A DNA stretch of 64,000 nt from Halodesulfurarchaeum formicicum (GTDB taxonomy: Archaea > Halobacteriota > Halobacteria > Halobacteriales > Halobacteriaceae), in assembly GCF_001886955.1 (NCBI RefSeq), contig NZ_CP016804.1, positions 1,798,001-1,862,000 on the forward strand, written 5' to 3'. The notes under the pieces were generated by a model. The model was given only the letters and a program-made list of their open reading frames with translations. It had not been told where the DNA came from and did no database searches. Within the stretch, counting starts at the first letter, position 1; each line of letters begins with the position of its first letter. Below are positions 1 to 9,543 of the stretch, piece after piece. The position numbers and the translations under genes were made by a program.

Positions 1-222
1 GTCGCCACCCTGGAGGATCACTACGAGATCGCGCCCTCCGACGCCCCGTTCCTCCTGCTGGAAGTCGATGGTTCGGTGGCCGACCTCCTCGCGGCGGCCC
101 GCGAGCGCGGAATCGTCCTCCGGGACGCCCGGACCTTCCGCGGCCTGGATGCACACGTCAGGGCAGCGGTCCGACTCCCCAGCGAGAACCGGCGGCTGGA
201 GGAGGTGCTCCTGGATGTTTGA
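1..222 (+). CDS. cobD: L-threonine-O-3-phosphate decarboxylase, C-terminal part
   Basis: The first 73 codons seen are the end of a PLP-dependent class I aminotransferase-fold protein; the beginning lies outside the window. The reading GIVLRDARTFRGLDAHVR followed by AVRLPSENRRL is the small-domain ending typical of histidinol-phosphate aminotransferase and CobD relatives. CobD makes the aminopropanol phosphate used in the lower loop of cobalamin. The next two genes (cbiZ, cbiP) are cobalamin genes, so CobD is preferred over HisC. The stop overlaps the cbiZ start by eight bases, implying translational coupling. Confidence 0.75.
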   Translation, partial: VATLEDHYEIAPSDAPFLLLEVDGSVADLLAAARERGIVLRDARTFRGLDAHVRAAVRLPSENRRLEEVLLDV

Positions 223-916
223 GACGACGATCCGGGATGGCGTCCTCCAGGCGAACTACCCTGGCGCTCGCTGGCTGCTCACGGGCTGGAGCGGGGGGTA
301 CACCAACAGCGACGCCGTCTACAACGTCTCCGTTCCGGAGGGCTGGGAGCGGACGGACCTAGATACCTACGTCGAGGAGCGTCGCCAGGCGGCCGGCTTC
401 GAGACGACCGGTCCGGGGCTGCTGACTGGCGTCGAGTTACAACACGCCGCCGGGGCCGCACGGGATGGAGTGCGAGCGGTCGCGACGGTCGGACTCTCGA
501 ATCCCGCGTCGCTCCCGCTGCACCCGGACGGCAGCGAGCCAGCCGGGCTCGCCGAGGCCGCTGGGGAACCGGGGACGATCAACCTCCTGGTCGGCACCGA
601 CCGGGCACTCGAAGACGGCGCGCTGGCCACCTTGCTGGCCGCGGTGGTCGAGGCCAAGACCGCGACCGTCCAGGCCCACACGGGCTTCACCGGGACGACC
701 TCGGACGCGGTGGCTGTCGCCACCGATCCCACGGGGGACCCGAGTGCGTTCGCAGGCAGCGCGACTGCGGTGGGTGATGCGGCCCGGTCGGCGGTTCGCC
801 GGGCGGTCACGGACAGCCTCGCCTCGCGGATGGCCGAGTCCCCACCTCCGGAGACCGTCGAGGCGGCCGAGGCAGGCATCGTCACCAGCCAGGACGCGGA
901 CCCATTCGACCCATGA
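215..916 (+). CDS. cbiZ: adenosylcobinamide amidohydrolase CbiZ
   Basis: A 233-residue protein of the CbiZ family, which removes the aminopropanol side chain from salvaged adenosylcobinamide to give adenosylcobyric acid. Supporting features are the early [16 protein letters not shown] stretch and the middle [18 protein letters not shown] stretch, both characteristic of the family. The ATG at 215 is chosen because a GGAGGTG ribosome-binding site lies eight bases upstream and because the protein aligns from there; an upstream in-frame start would run through cobD. It overlaps cobD by eight bases and cbiP by four (ATGA), so the three form one operon. Confidence 0.9.
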   Translation: MFETTIRDGVLQANYPGARWLLTGWSGGYTNSDAVYNVSVPEGWERTDLDTYVEERRQAAGFETTGPGLLTGVELQHAAGAARDGVRAVATVGLSNPASLPLHPDGSEPAGLAEAAGEPGTINLLVGTDRALEDGALATLLAAVVEAKTATVQAHTGFTGTTSDAVAVATDPTGDPSAFAGSATAVGDAARSAVRRAVTDSLASRMAESPPPETVEAAEAGIVTSQDADPFDP

Positions 917-2451
917 CAGACCACCCACACTCGGACGACGCGGCGACCATCCTCGTGGCGGGCACCGCGAGCCACGTCGGCAAATCCGTCGTGACCGCGG
1001 GCCTGGCCCGCCTGCTCGCGAATCGCGGGGTCGCCGTCGCCCCCTACAAGGCACAGAACATGAGCAACAACGCCCGGGTCGTCGTATCACCGGAGGCAGA
1101 CGGCACGGGCGCGGAGTACGGCGAGATCGGGGTCTCCCAGTACGTCCAGGCCCGGGCGGCAAACGTGACCCCGACGACGGACATGAATCCGGTCCTTCTG
1201 AAGCCACGTGGCGACGGGGAGAGCCAACTCGTGATTCATGGGCAAGCCGACGAGCATCTCGATCCTGGGGCGTACTACGACGACCACTGGGAGACCGCCC
1301 GAGAGGCCGCGATCGCCTCACATCGGCGACTCGCGACCGAGTACGACGTGCTGGTCGCGGAAGGCGCGGGCAGCGTCGCCGAGATCAACCTCCAGGACCG
1401 GGACCTCGCCAACGTCGAGACCGCTCGCTTTGCCGACGCCGACGTGGTCCTGGTCGGGGACATCGAGCGCGGCGGGGTCTTCGCCAGCCTCTATGGCACC
1501 CTGGAACTGATGCCCGAAGACGTCCGCGAGCAGGTCGAAGGGATGGTCATCAACAAGTTCCGGGGCACGCTGTCGGTCCTCGAACCCGGGATCGAACAGT
1601 TCGAGGAACTGACCGGCGTGCCGGTGCTGGGAGTGCTGCCCGCCGACGATCCGGGCCTGCCAGCGGAGGACAGCGTCTCGCTGCCGAGTGTGGGCGAGCA
1701 CACCGTCTTCGGCGCCGAAGACGGCGTTCCGGAGGCGGCGTCGGTCACCGTCGCGGTGCCACGCATCCCCTTCATCTCGAACTTCACGGACCTCGAACCG
1801 CTCGCGATGGAGCCGGGCGTGCGGGTGGAGTACGTCCCGTTGGACGTGAATTTGGCCGAGTTCGACGCGGTGGTCCTCCCCGGCTCGAAGAACACCGTCG
1901 ATGATTTGCTCGCACTCCAGGAGGCCGGGTTCGACAGTGAACTCCGGGCGTTTTCGGGGCCGGTCGTGGGCATCTGTGGGGGGTACCAGATGCTGGGCGA
2001 CCGGATCGAGGACGCCGGCATCGAGAGCACGGCCGTCGAGGGGACCATCGACGCGCTTGGCGTGCTCCCCGTGGTGACGACCTTCTCCGCCGAGAAGGAA
2101 GTCACCCGCACGACCTGCCAGGTCGAGGGGCAGGGCCCGATCGCCGGTGCGGCCGGCTCGGCCGCGGGCTACGAGATCCACATGGGGGCGACGGCGTTTC
2201 GCGAAGCGCTTTCCCACCCACTCGAACCCACGAGTGCCCAGCAAGGCGACGTGCTCGGCACGTACCTCCACGGGCTCTTCGAGAACGAATCAGTACGTGA
2301 GGCGTTCGTCGAGTTACTCTTCGAGCGGGCCGGGCTGGATCGCCCCGCGGGTGGCGAGCGGGCCGCCTCCCCCTACGAGCGGGCCGCCACGCTGTTGGAG
2401 ACCAATCTCGATCTCGGAGCCGTCGACGGGCTCGCGCCGTTTTTCGACTAG
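913..2451 (+). CDS. cbiP: cobyric acid synthase (glutamine-hydrolysing)
   Basis: A 512-residue CobQ/CbiP protein that amidates adenosylcobyrinic acid a,c-diamide to adenosylcobyric acid using glutamine and ATP. Residues 17-25 (GTASHVGKS) form the P-loop-like nucleotide site; [10 protein letters not shown] follows. The C-terminal half is a class I glutamine amidotransferase with the nucleophile motif [10 protein letters not shown] near residue 355 and YLHGLFE near the end. Length fits the family. The ATG overlaps the cbiZ stop (ATGA). The stop TAG at 2449-2451 shares a CTAG with the stop of the convergent next gene. Confidence 0.95.
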   Translation: MTDHPHSDDAATILVAGTASHVGKSVVTAGLARLLANRGVAVAPYKAQNMSNNARVVVSPEADGTGAEYGEIGVSQYVQARAANVTPTTDMNPVLLKPRGDGESQLVIHGQADEHLDPGAYYDDHWETAREAAIASHRRLATEYDVLVAEGAGSVAEINLQDRDLANVETARFADADVVLVGDIERGGVFASLYGTLELMPEDVREQVEGMVINKFRGTLSVLEPGIEQFEELTGVPVLGVLPADDPGLPAEDSVSLPSVGEHTVFGAEDGVPEAASVTVAVPRIPFISNFTDLEPLAMEPGVRVEYVPLDVNLAEFDAVVLPGSKNTVDDLLALQEAGFDSELRAFSGPVVGICGGYQMLGDRIEDAGIESTAVEGTIDALGVLPVVTTFSAEKEVTRTTCQVEGQGPIAGAAGSAAGYEIHMGATAFREALSHPLEPTSAQQGDVLGTYLHGLFENESVREAFVELLFERAGLDRPAGGERAASPYERAATLLETNLDLGAVDGLAPFFD

Positions 2452-3407
2452 AACAGGTGGGTCGTCGCGGCCCGCACACCACCACCGACCCGCCAGGTCC
2501 GGGTCGGGATGGATTTAGCTTCGATCGCTTTCCGAACGGTCTCGACGTGTTCGGCTGTCGTGTTCAGATAGGCCGTCGCGCCGGTGTCCGCCGAGAAGTA
2601 CACCGGGACGCCTTCCTCTCGAAGTGAGCGGGCGATGTCGAGCACGGTGAGGGTTTCGGGCCGCCAGTACAGCCAGCCGTCCGGGCCCGTCATCGTCACC
2701 CCGAGGAGTTCGATCGACTCCCGCTCGGCGATCCCGAAGGTGGTCTGAAAGTCCCCGGACCGGATCGCCGTCCGCAGGTCCGCAGTCGTCTCGGGCACGC
2801 CAGCCAGCCGCCCCTCGAAGTACGGCGACTCGGGGGTGGTGGTGTGCGCGCGAGAGGTGTACTTTCGCTCGGGCAGCGAGGCGATCACGATCCGCAGGTC
2901 CTGGTCGAACCCGGACGGAATCGGCGAGGCGACGGCAGCAGCCGGAGCCGTCGCCGTGTGCAAGTGTGCGAAGCCACCGACGACACTCCGGGCGGCCGAG
3001 GCCGCACCCCGGCGGGCGAGCCGGGAGAGTTCGTCCCGGGAGAGATCCAGCCCGGCGGCGTCCACGGCGGCTTTCGCCAGGGCCGCGTAGGCCGAGGCAG
3101 AGGCCCCCAGGCCGACGTTCGACTCGAAGGTATTCTCCGAGACCACCCTGGCCCCGGATTCGATCCCCGCCCGCTCACGCACCAGATCCAGCACCTCCCG
3201 CGCCCGGTCGGCCCCCTCCTCGTCGATCGGTTCGTCGTCGACCGTGACCTGATCTATCTCGTGGCCGAACGCCACGGTCGTCGTGGTCCGCGAGGGGGCC
3301 GTACAGACCGAAATCGAGTCGTGGGCCGGGACGTTTCGCTCCCGATCGCGAAAGCCGTGGTACTTCAACAGGCCCTGGATCGGGTGCGCGACGGCGGTGG
3401 CCTTCAT
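2448..3407 (-). CDS. mvaD: phosphomevalonate/diphosphomevalonate decarboxylase
   Basis: A GHMP-fold decarboxylase of about 319 residues. Motifs are [12 protein letters not shown] near the N-terminus, [18 protein letters not shown] (ATP-binding glycine/serine loop), and [10 protein letters not shown]. In haloarchaea this family acts on mevalonate 5-phosphate, giving isopentenyl phosphate in the modified mevalonate pathway for isoprenoid lipids; acting on the diphosphate cannot be excluded. The start at 3407 (MKATAV) is preferred over an in-frame start at 3419 because the TATA-like element at 3437-3443 predicts transcription starting near 3412. Confidence 0.85.
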   Translation of the reverse strand: MKATAVAHPIQGLLKYHGFRDRERNVPAHDSISVCTAPSRTTTTVAFGHEIDQVTVDDEPIDEEGADRAREVLDLVRERAGIESGARVVSENTFESNVGLGASASAYAALAKAAVDAAGLDLSRDELSRLARRGAASAARSVVGGFAHLHTATAPAAAVASPIPSGFDQDLRIVIASLPERKYTSRAHTTTPESPYFEGRLAGVPETTADLRTAIRSGDFQTTFGIAERESIELLGVTMTGPDGWLYWRPETLTVLDIARSLREEGVPVYFSADTGATAYLNTTAEHVETVRKAIEAKSIPTRTWRVGGGVRAATTHLF

Positions 3408-3431
3408 TCCCTTGCCCACGCAAAAGCCGAC

Positions 3432-3445
3432 CAGCCAATAACCAC
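3432..3445 (-). promoter_or_regulatory. TATA-like promoter element of mvaD
   Basis: On the minus strand the sequence reads TGGTTATTGGCTGG. The AT-rich core at 3437-3443 is about 26 bases before the predicted transcription start near 3412, giving an almost leaderless mRNA starting at ATG 3407. Confidence 0.4.
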
Positions 3446-3506
3446 TTCCGGTCTCGCCGACTGGAAGTATGCGTACTGTTATCAGGTCAGCAGTCCAAGC
3501 TATCCT

Positions 3507-4397
3507 ATGAACGTTCTCGTCACCGGCGCGACTGGCTTCGTCGGGAGCAACCTCGTTCCCGATCTCCTAGAACACGGATACGAGGTCCGAGCGCTCACCC
3601 GTGACCGATCGAAGGGGGAAAAACGGCTGGACGACCGCGTCGAAGTCGTCGAAGGCGACGTCCTCGACCCCGAAACCCTCGATGGGGTTTTCGAGGACAT
3701 CGACGTGGCCTACTACCTGGTTCACTCCCTGGGAATCGGCGGCGAGTTCGAGGAACGGGACAACCAGGCGGCGGAGAACTTCGCGACGGCGGCCAGCGAG
3801 GCCGGCGTCGACCGGGTGATCTACCTCGGCGGGCTCGGCGAAACCGGCCCGGATCTGTCCCCCCATCTCCGATCACGGCGAGAGGTCGAAAATTTGCTCC
3901 GGGAGGGGGAGTACGACCTGACGAGCTTCCGGGCGGCGATCATCGTGGGTGCCGGCAGCGCGAGTTTCGAGATGGTCCGACAGATGGTCTCCCGACTTCC
4001 GGTGATGATCACGCCCAAATGGGTTCGAACCCCCTCCCAGCCCATCGCGATCGCGGACGTGATCGAGTACCTGCGGCGGGCGATCGAGATCCCCGAGACC
4101 GCCGGTGAAACCCTGGAGATCGGTGGGCCGGAGGTGCTCAGCTACCAGGAGATGATGGAGCGGACGGCTGCAGCCCTGGGCCGTCGCCTCTATGTCATCC
4201 CGGTGCCGGTCCTCACGCCGAAACTCTCGGTCTACTGGATCGACCTGGTGACCGACACGCCGAAACACATCTCCCACCCGCTGATCGAGGGGCTCAGGAA
4301 CCCAGTCGTGGTGACCGACGACCGGGCCGAAGAACTCATCCCGATGGAGTTGACCCCCTTCGACGAGGCCCTCCGTCGCGCCATCGAAACCGAATGA
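3507..4397 (+). CDS. NAD(P)-binding SDR-family protein (atypical/NmrA-like)
   Basis: A 296-residue Rossmann protein beginning MNVLVTGATGFVGSNL, with the glycine-rich TGxxGxxG nucleotide loop at residues 7-14 and then RALTRDR, which suggests NADP preference. YLVHSLG and VIYLGGLGE resemble the atypical SDR group related to complex I NDUFA9-like and YbjT-like proteins. The classical YxxxK catalytic pair is not evident, so a non-catalytic or quinone/lipid-related role is possible. It is followed by a membrane protein gene with an ATGA overlap, suggesting a functional pair. Substrate unknown. Confidence 0.8.
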   Translation: MNVLVTGATGFVGSNLVPDLLEHGYEVRALTRDRSKGEKRLDDRVEVVEGDVLDPETLDGVFEDIDVAYYLVHSLGIGGEFEERDNQAAENFATAASEAGVDRVIYLGGLGETGPDLSPHLRSRREVENLLREGEYDLTSFRAAIIVGAGSASFEMVRQMVSRLPVMITPKWVRTPSQPIAIADVIEYLRRAIEIPETAGETLEIGGPEVLSYQEMMERTAAALGRRLYVIPVPVLTPKLSVYWIDLVTDTPKHISHPLIEGLRNPVVVTDDRAEELIPMELTPFDEALRRAIETE

Positions 4398-5092
4398 GCG
4401 GCCATCGTCCAGCCGGGGACGCGTGGGTCTACGAGAGCATCATCCGGAGCGTGCCGGGCGTGAATGCCTCCCGGGCCGTCGCCCTCGCTGTGCAGTTCGT
4501 CGGCTTCGAGGCGGCGGTGCTGCTCCTGGGGTGGTATCACGGGCTCACCCAGGCGGCGGTCGCCGGGACAGTCGGGGTGCTCGTGGCCGTCGCCGGCAGT
4601 GCGTTCATGCTCCATCTCTCCCGGGGATTCAGGGCCGACCGCGAGCCGCGTCGCTACCTCGATTTGCTCTTTGGCTCCCGGATCGAACTCGTGCTGGGGC
4701 TGGTCTCCTTTAACCTGCTGCTGGTCTACGTGTTCGTCTACGACCCACAGCAGGCCGGTCCCGCGCTCGTGACCAGTCTGTTGGGCGAGCGGCCACCGCT
4801 TGCGTACAGCTTCGTTCTCCTCCTGATCGGCTGGGACGTGGCCTACCGCATCGGGGTCGGCTGGTGGGCCTGTGTCACGGGCTTCTGGCGCTCGATCACG
4901 TACGGGGACGAACTCGACCCGGCAACTCGGGCGCGGTTTGCTCGCCTGGACCTGACGACGATCGCCTTCGCGTCCCTGCAACTGCCGATCGTCCCCGTGC
5001 TGTCGGGTCATCCGCTCCTCCAGCTGACGGTGCTCGGTCACGTCCTCGCCGTGGCGCTGGTCTCCGGCGCTTCGGTCGCCCTGCTTCGCTAA
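4394..5092 (+). CDS. uncharacterised polytopic membrane protein
   Basis: A 232-residue protein with about six hydrophobic segments, for example around AVALAVQFVGFEAAVLLLG, AGTVGVLVAVAGSAFML, IELVLGLVSFNLLLVYVFV, FVLLLIGWDVAYRIG and a C-terminal pair. A polar stretch GDELDPATRARFARLD separates the last helices. I do not recognise a characterised family. The start overlaps the stop of the preceding SDR gene by four bases, so the two are probably co-translated and may act together at the membrane. Confidence 0.75.
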   Translation: MSGHRPAGDAWVYESIIRSVPGVNASRAVALAVQFVGFEAAVLLLGWYHGLTQAAVAGTVGVLVAVAGSAFMLHLSRGFRADREPRRYLDLLFGSRIELVLGLVSFNLLLVYVFVYDPQQAGPALVTSLLGERPPLAYSFVLLLIGWDVAYRIGVGWWACVTGFWRSITYGDELDPATRARFARLDLTTIAFASLQLPIVPVLSGHPLLQLTVLGHVLAVALVSGASVALLR

Positions 5093-5132
5093 CCGTCAGC
5101 GGTTTTGGTTTCGCAGGCCGAATGATGGACCG

Positions 5133-5606
5133 ATGAACCTCGGGTGGCGGCACGGACTCGTGGGGCTGGCGGTCCTCCTGCTCCTGCTGGCGGCCGTCGG
5201 CGGCGGGCCACAGGTCGGGACCGACTCGGAGCCGCCGGATCGGGCGACCCTTACCTTCGTCGACGAGACGGGAACCGAACTGGGGACCGTCGACGCCACG
5301 ATCGCCGCGGGCTTCTTCGAGCGCTATACTGGCCTGAGCGAGACCGACCGGCTCGGCCCCGATGCAGGGATGGTCTTCGTCTACCCGGAAGCGGGCGAGC
5401 GAACCTTCGTGATGCGGAACATGTCCTTCCCGATCGACATGATCTTCGTCGGAGCCGACGGGGAGATCACGGCGGTTCACCACGCCGCGCCCGAGGATGA
5501 CCGGGAGTTCTCCGGGCAGGCTCGCTGGGTCATCGAGGTCAATCGCGGGTACACAGACGCCCACGAAATCGACGTTGGTGACTCGGTCAGGGGACTCCCC
5601 CGGTAG
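5133..5606 (+). CDS. DUF192 family exported protein
   Basis: A 157-residue protein with an N-terminal hydrophobic signal or anchor (HGLVGLAVLLLLLAAVGG, residues 6-23) followed by a DUF192 domain. Family marks are FFERYTGLSETDRLGPDAGMVF, FVMRNMSFPIDMIFV and WVIEVNRGYTDAH. The function of DUF192 is not established; the domain is small, all-beta and usually outside the membrane. The start ATG at 5133 directly precedes the signal. It is 40 bases after the previous membrane protein gene and may share its transcript. Confidence 0.85.
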   Translation: MNLGWRHGLVGLAVLLLLLAAVGGGPQVGTDSEPPDRATLTFVDETGTELGTVDATIAAGFFERYTGLSETDRLGPDAGMVFVYPEAGERTFVMRNMSFPIDMIFVGADGEITAVHHAAPEDDREFSGQARWVIEVNRGYTDAHEIDVGDSVRGLPR

Positions 5607-5657
5607 TCCGCTACCGATTCGGCAACCCTTTTGCCCGGAGACGACCCCAGGACAGAT

Positions 5658-7583
5658 ATGGCACCCGCCGCGGAGGACGACCCGTTCGAGGACGTCCGCG
5701 ACCAGGCGTCGAATCCCATGCGGCGGCTCTTCGTCGGCTACGGGCGGGCCTACGTCCCCTACTTCCTGATCGGCGTGCTGACGAGCATGGTGGCCCGGGT
5801 GCTCGACCTGTTGCCGCCGGTCCTCCTGGGGATCGCGATCGACTCCGTCTTCCGGGAGGACGTCCCCTTCGACGCCCGCATTCCCTTCAGCTGGCTCCCC
5901 GAGGCCTGGGTCCCGGCGACCCAGACGGGCAAGTTCTGGTTCACCGCGGGCGTGATCGGACTCAGTTTCCTCGGCGCGGCCGGCTTTCACTGGACCCGCA
6001 ACTGGGGCTGGAACGCCTTCGCCCAGAAGATCCAGCACGACGTCCGGACGGACACCTACGACGAGATGCAGCGCCTGGACATGGGCTTTTTCGCCGACAA
6101 GCAGACCGGGGAGCTCATGTCGATCCTCTCGAATGACGTGAATCAGCTCGAACGCTTCCTCAACGAGGGGATGAACAGCGCCCTCCGGATGGGCGTGATG
6201 GTGCTGGCGATCGGCGGCGTGCTGTTCTCGCTGAACTGGCAGTTAGCCCTGGTCGCGCTGCTGCCAGTTCCCCTGATCGCCGGGTTCACGTACATCTTCG
6301 TGGGCATCATCCAGCCCAAGTACGCTGCCGTCCGGTCCTCGGTCGGGACGCTCAACTCCCGGCTCGAAAATAACCTCGGCGGGATCTCGGTGATCAAGAG
6401 CGCGAACACCGAACCCTACGAGTCCGAACGGGTGGAGGACGTCTCCTTTTCCTATTTCGATGCCAACTGGGACGCCATCCGCACCCGGATCACTTTCTTC
6501 CCCGCGCTCCGCGTGCTCGCCGGCATCGGATTCGTGACGACCTTCACCGTCGGCGGCCTCTGGGTCTTCCGCGGGACGGCCCCGGGCCCGTTCACTGGCA
6601 CGCTGGAGACGGGCGCGTTCGTCACCTTCATCCTGCTGACCCAGCAGTTCATCTGGCCGATGGCCCAGTTCGGCCAGATCATCAACATGTACCAGCGCGC
6701 CCGGGCCTCGGCCGAGCGGATCTTCGGGCTCATGGACGAACCAAACCGCATCGCCGAGGCCCCGGACGCCCAGGAGTTGACGGTGACCGAGGGCGAGGTC
6801 GTCTTCGACTCGGTCACCTTCGGCTACGAAGCGGAGCCGATCGTCGAGGACCTCTCCTTCCGGGCCGAGAGCGGCGACACCCTGGCCCTGGTCGGACCCA
6901 CGGGCGCGGGGAAGTCCACGGCGCTCAAACTCCTGCTCCGGATGTACGACGTGGACGAGGGGGCGATCCGCATCGACGGCCAGGACATCCGGGACGTCAC
7001 CATCGCCAGCCTGCGCGAGCAGATCGGCTACGTCAGTCAGGACACCTTCCTCTTCTTCGGGACGGTCGCGGAGAACATCGGCTATGGCGTCCCCGACCCG
7101 GAAGACGAAGCCGTCATCGAGGCCGCGAAGGCGGCCCACGCCCACGAGTTCATCACGGAACTCCCCGAAGGCTATGACACCAAGGTCGGGGAGCGCGGGG
7201 TCAAACTCTCCGGCGGGCAGCGCCAGCGGATCGCCATCGCCCGTGCGATCCTGGCCGATCCCGAGATCCTGATCCTCGATGAGGCGACCTCGGACGTGGA
7301 CACCGAAACGGAGATGCTCATCCAGCGGAGCCTCCAGGCGCTCACCGCGGACCGGACCACCTTCGCGATCGCCCACCGGCTCTCGACGGTCAAGGACGCC
7401 GAGACGATCGTGGTGCTCGATGAGGGACGGGTCGTCGAGCAGGGTACCCACGAGGACCTGCTTGCCGAAGGCGGGCTCTACGCCAACCTCTGGGGCGTGC
7501 AGGCCGGCGAGATCGAGGACCTGCCCGAGACCTTCGTCGAGCGGGCTCGGGAGCGACTCGCTGACGTGCCCGCCGAAGACTGA
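5658..7583 (+). CDS. ABC exporter, fused transmembrane and ATPase domains
   Basis: A 641-residue type I (ABCB/MsbA-like) half-transporter. The N-terminal half carries six transmembrane helices; the coupling region includes IQHDVRTDTYDEMQRLDMGFF. The ATPase domain has Walker A GPTGAGKST near residue 413, signature LSGGQRQR near 517 and Walker B ILILDEATSDVD. It works as a dimer and exports a hydrophobic molecule such as lipid or drug; substrate unknown. The ATG at 5658 is chosen because it directly follows a TATA-like TTTTGCC region at the correct distance; an in-frame start 27 bases upstream would lie inside that promoter. Confidence 0.92.
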   Translation: MAPAAEDDPFEDVRDQASNPMRRLFVGYGRAYVPYFLIGVLTSMVARVLDLLPPVLLGIAIDSVFREDVPFDARIPFSWLPEAWVPATQTGKFWFTAGVIGLSFLGAAGFHWTRNWGWNAFAQKIQHDVRTDTYDEMQRLDMGFFADKQTGELMSILSNDVNQLERFLNEGMNSALRMGVMVLAIGGVLFSLNWQLALVALLPVPLIAGFTYIFVGIIQPKYAAVRSSVGTLNSRLENNLGGISVIKSANTEPYESERVEDVSFSYFDANWDAIRTRITFFPALRVLAGIGFVTTFTVGGLWVFRGTAPGPFTGTLETGAFVTFILLTQQFIWPMAQFGQIINMYQRARASAERIFGLMDEPNRIAEAPDAQELTVTEGEVVFDSVTFGYEAEPIVEDLSFRAESGDTLALVGPTGAGKSTALKLLLRMYDVDEGAIRIDGQDIRDVTIASLREQIGYVSQDTFLFFGTVAENIGYGVPDPEDEAVIEAAKAAHAHEFITELPEGYDTKVGERGVKLSGGQRQRIAIARAILADPEILILDEATSDVDTETEMLIQRSLQALTADRTTFAIAHRLSTVKDAETIVVLDEGRVVEQGTHEDLLAEGGLYANLWGVQAGEIEDLPETFVERARERLADVPAED

Positions 7584-7625
7584 CCGAACGGGAGTGTTTT
7601 GGGGCTCGACCGTCGGATCACAGAT

Positions 7626-8360
7626 ATGGATCTCCACGAGCACACCTGGACCGAGGCCGACGAGGCCGAGACCGATCTCGCGCTGCTCCCAGTGGGGAGT
7701 ACCGAACAGCACGGCCCCCACGATCCGATGGGCACGGACTTCCTCGCGGCCGAGACCGTCGCCAGCGAGACCGCCGAAAAGGTAGAACAGGACGTGATGG
7801 TCGCCCCGCCCGTGCCAGTCGGGATCTCCGAGGAACACCGGCAGTTCACCGGCTCGCTCTGGGTCTCGCCGGACACGTTTCGGTCCTACGTGCGTGAGAT
7901 CGCCGAGTCGCTGATCCATCACGGCTGGAACCGGATCGTCCTCGTCAACGGCCACGGCGGGAACGTCTCGGCCCTCGGGGAGGTCGCCGCCAGGCTCTCC
8001 CGCGCCGAGGAGGCGATCGTCGTCCCGTTCACGTGGTTCGACGCCGCGGACTCGACCTTCGACATGGGCCATGCCGGGCCACTGGAGACCTCCTTCCTGC
8101 TGCATGCCTATCCCGAACTCGTCCGCGAGGACCGCCTCGAAGCCGGCGCGGCGCAGGGTGCCGAACGCTGGGGCGACTGGACCTGCGGGCAGAACCTGGC
8201 CCACGACACCGCCGAGTTCACGGAGAACGGCACGGTCGGCGACCCGACCAAAGCCACCGCGGCAGAGGGCGAGCACCTCCTCGATTCCGCCACCGACCGC
8301 CTGGCCGAGTTACTCGCGGCCGTGCGCACCCGACCGCTTACGAACCCCCCGCACAAGTGA
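7626..8360 (+). CDS. creatininase-family amidohydrolase, possibly ArfB formamide hydrolase
   Basis: A 244-residue metal-dependent amidohydrolase. Metal and active-site motifs are LLPVGSTEQHGPHDPMGTD, GISEEHRQFTG, VNGHGGN and DMGHAGPLETS. In archaea one branch (ArfB) deformylates the product of archaeal GTP cyclohydrolase III in riboflavin and F420 synthesis; others are creatininases or peptide-maturation enzymes. The single-gene context does not settle which. The start at 7626 lies about 30 bases after a TTTTGG element, consistent with a leaderless message. Confidence 0.85.
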   Translation: MDLHEHTWTEADEAETDLALLPVGSTEQHGPHDPMGTDFLAAETVASETAEKVEQDVMVAPPVPVGISEEHRQFTGSLWVSPDTFRSYVREIAESLIHHGWNRIVLVNGHGGNVSALGEVAARLSRAEEAIVVPFTWFDAADSTFDMGHAGPLETSFLLHAYPELVREDRLEAGAAQGAERWGDWTCGQNLAHDTAEFTENGTVGDPTKATAAEGEHLLDSATDRLAELLAAVRTRPLTNPPHK

Positions 8361-8367
8361 CCAGCCG

Positions 8368-9123
8368 ATGAGTCTCCGCCAGTTCGTTCCCGAGCGGGAG
8401 GACACCGCCCACTCGCTCGTACTGGTGAACAGCACGGCCCCCGCGCCGGTCCGGGAGATGCTCGTCGATCTCTTCGAGGACCAGCCAATCACCGTCGAGG
8501 AGATCGAGGACGAGTCCTACGAGACGGACACCATCCTGCTCGTCAAGAACGGCTCGGTCATCGCGACCTCCCCGCTCCACGCCGTTCAGAACGCGGTGCT
8601 GCTGGTCAACTCCGATCTCTTCGTTACGGGCACCCGCGGGCTCGAGGACCTGGCGGTGCCCGACGTAATCGAGGGGCTCGAGGGGGTGCCGTTCACTCTC
8701 ACCGGCTATCCCGAATCGGACACCGAGAAGCTCCTGTTGATCCTGATCTCCCGACTGATCGAGCGACGGGCGGTTCGGGCTGACGAGGGGACCCTTCGGG
8801 CCTCGTTTCAGCGACTCTCCCGGATCAAGGACGAACAGGGCACCAAGACCGTCTACGAGCAACTCGGCGAAAGCTCGGTGGACACCCACGTCTACGGCGA
8901 GCCCGACTGGATCCCGTCCCACGAATACGACGTGGTGACTCACGGCGGGAACGGGGAAAACTTCCAGAAAGCGTGGTTCGTGCTCTTCGAGCCCACTGGC
9001 TACCCCGACGCCGCGCTGGGGCTTTTGGCCTACGAGATCAGCCCCCGGCGCTGGGAGGGGTTCTACGCACTCGGTGAGGGCGAACTGGCCGCGGTGTCGA
9101 CACACGTCACGCGGCGGATGTGA
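8368..9123 (+). CDS. DICT sensory domain protein
   Basis: A 251-residue cytoplasmic protein beginning MSLRQFVPEREDT. The PVREMLVDLFEDQPITVEEI stretch, the hydrophobic strand LVKNGSVIATSPLHAVQNAVLLVNSD and the C-terminal GLLAYEISPRRWEGFY fit the DICT domain, a sensory module found with diguanylate cyclases and two-component systems in bacteria and standing alone in haloarchaea. The central LLILISRLIERRAVRADEGTLRASFQRLSRIKDE region looks like a wH-type linker. No output domain is visible. The ligand is unknown. The stop is directly adjacent to the convergent mptD stop. Confidence 0.75.
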   Translation: MSLRQFVPEREDTAHSLVLVNSTAPAPVREMLVDLFEDQPITVEEIEDESYETDTILLVKNGSVIATSPLHAVQNAVLLVNSDLFVTGTRGLEDLAVPDVIEGLEGVPFTLTGYPESDTEKLLLILISRLIERRAVRADEGTLRASFQRLSRIKDEQGTKTVYEQLGESSVDTHVYGEPDWIPSHEYDVVTHGGNGENFQKAWFVLFEPTGYPDAALGLLAYEISPRRWEGFYALGEGELAAVSTHVTRRM

Positions 9124-9459
9124 CTATTCCACGGTTTCGAGACACATTAGCGGATAGCCGTCGACCATCTCCATCGTTCCGGTGGCCCGCGTGCCGGCCT
9201 CCTCGACGACGATCTCGACCTCGAGGTGGCGACCCGCCAGGCCGGTATAGCCGTAGGGGCCGATGTCCGCCGCAAGAGCCTCTCGATCGACCGTGACCGT
9301 GACCGACTCGGTGTACGGCTGGTTCTCGATCGATTCCTCGATCGCCGTCGCCAGACTCGCCGCGCTCTCCTCGCTGACCGGCGTGCCGACGAACTGGTGA
9401 AAGAGCGCCCCGAACTTGATGCCGAGTTCGAAACTCGCATGCTCCCCGTCGCTTGACAT
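9124..9459 (-). CDS. mptD: archaeal dihydroneopterin aldolase MptD
   Basis: A 111-residue protein with the archaeal aldolase hallmark ELGIKFGALFHQFVGTPV near its N-terminus and GPYGYTGLAGRHLEVEI later. MptD cleaves 7,8-dihydroneopterin to 6-hydroxymethyl-dihydropterin and glycolaldehyde in tetrahydrofolate/methanopterin synthesis, and works with MptA, whose gene is at 61152. The start at 9459 (MSSDGEH) matches the usual length; an upstream GTG at 9507 would add 16 unsupported residues. It is divergent from azf. Confidence 0.85.
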   Translation of the reverse strand: MSSDGEHASFELGIKFGALFHQFVGTPVSEESAASLATAIEESIENQPYTESVTVTVDREALAADIGPYGYTGLAGRHLEVEIVVEEAGTRATGTMEMVDGYPLMCLETVE

Positions 9460-9543
9460 GTCTGTCTGGAGGTCCGAGGCGCGCAAAGCGTTTTGGATTC
9501 GAACCACATCCTACTTATTCGGGTCTCCCTACTACACAGCTGA

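Noticed and set aside
6243-8276. A very long antisense open frame (over 670 codons) opposite the ABC exporter and creatininase genes
   Set aside because: GC-rich codon bias leaves the opposite strand open; the plus-strand genes have clear motifs, while the antisense translation has none.
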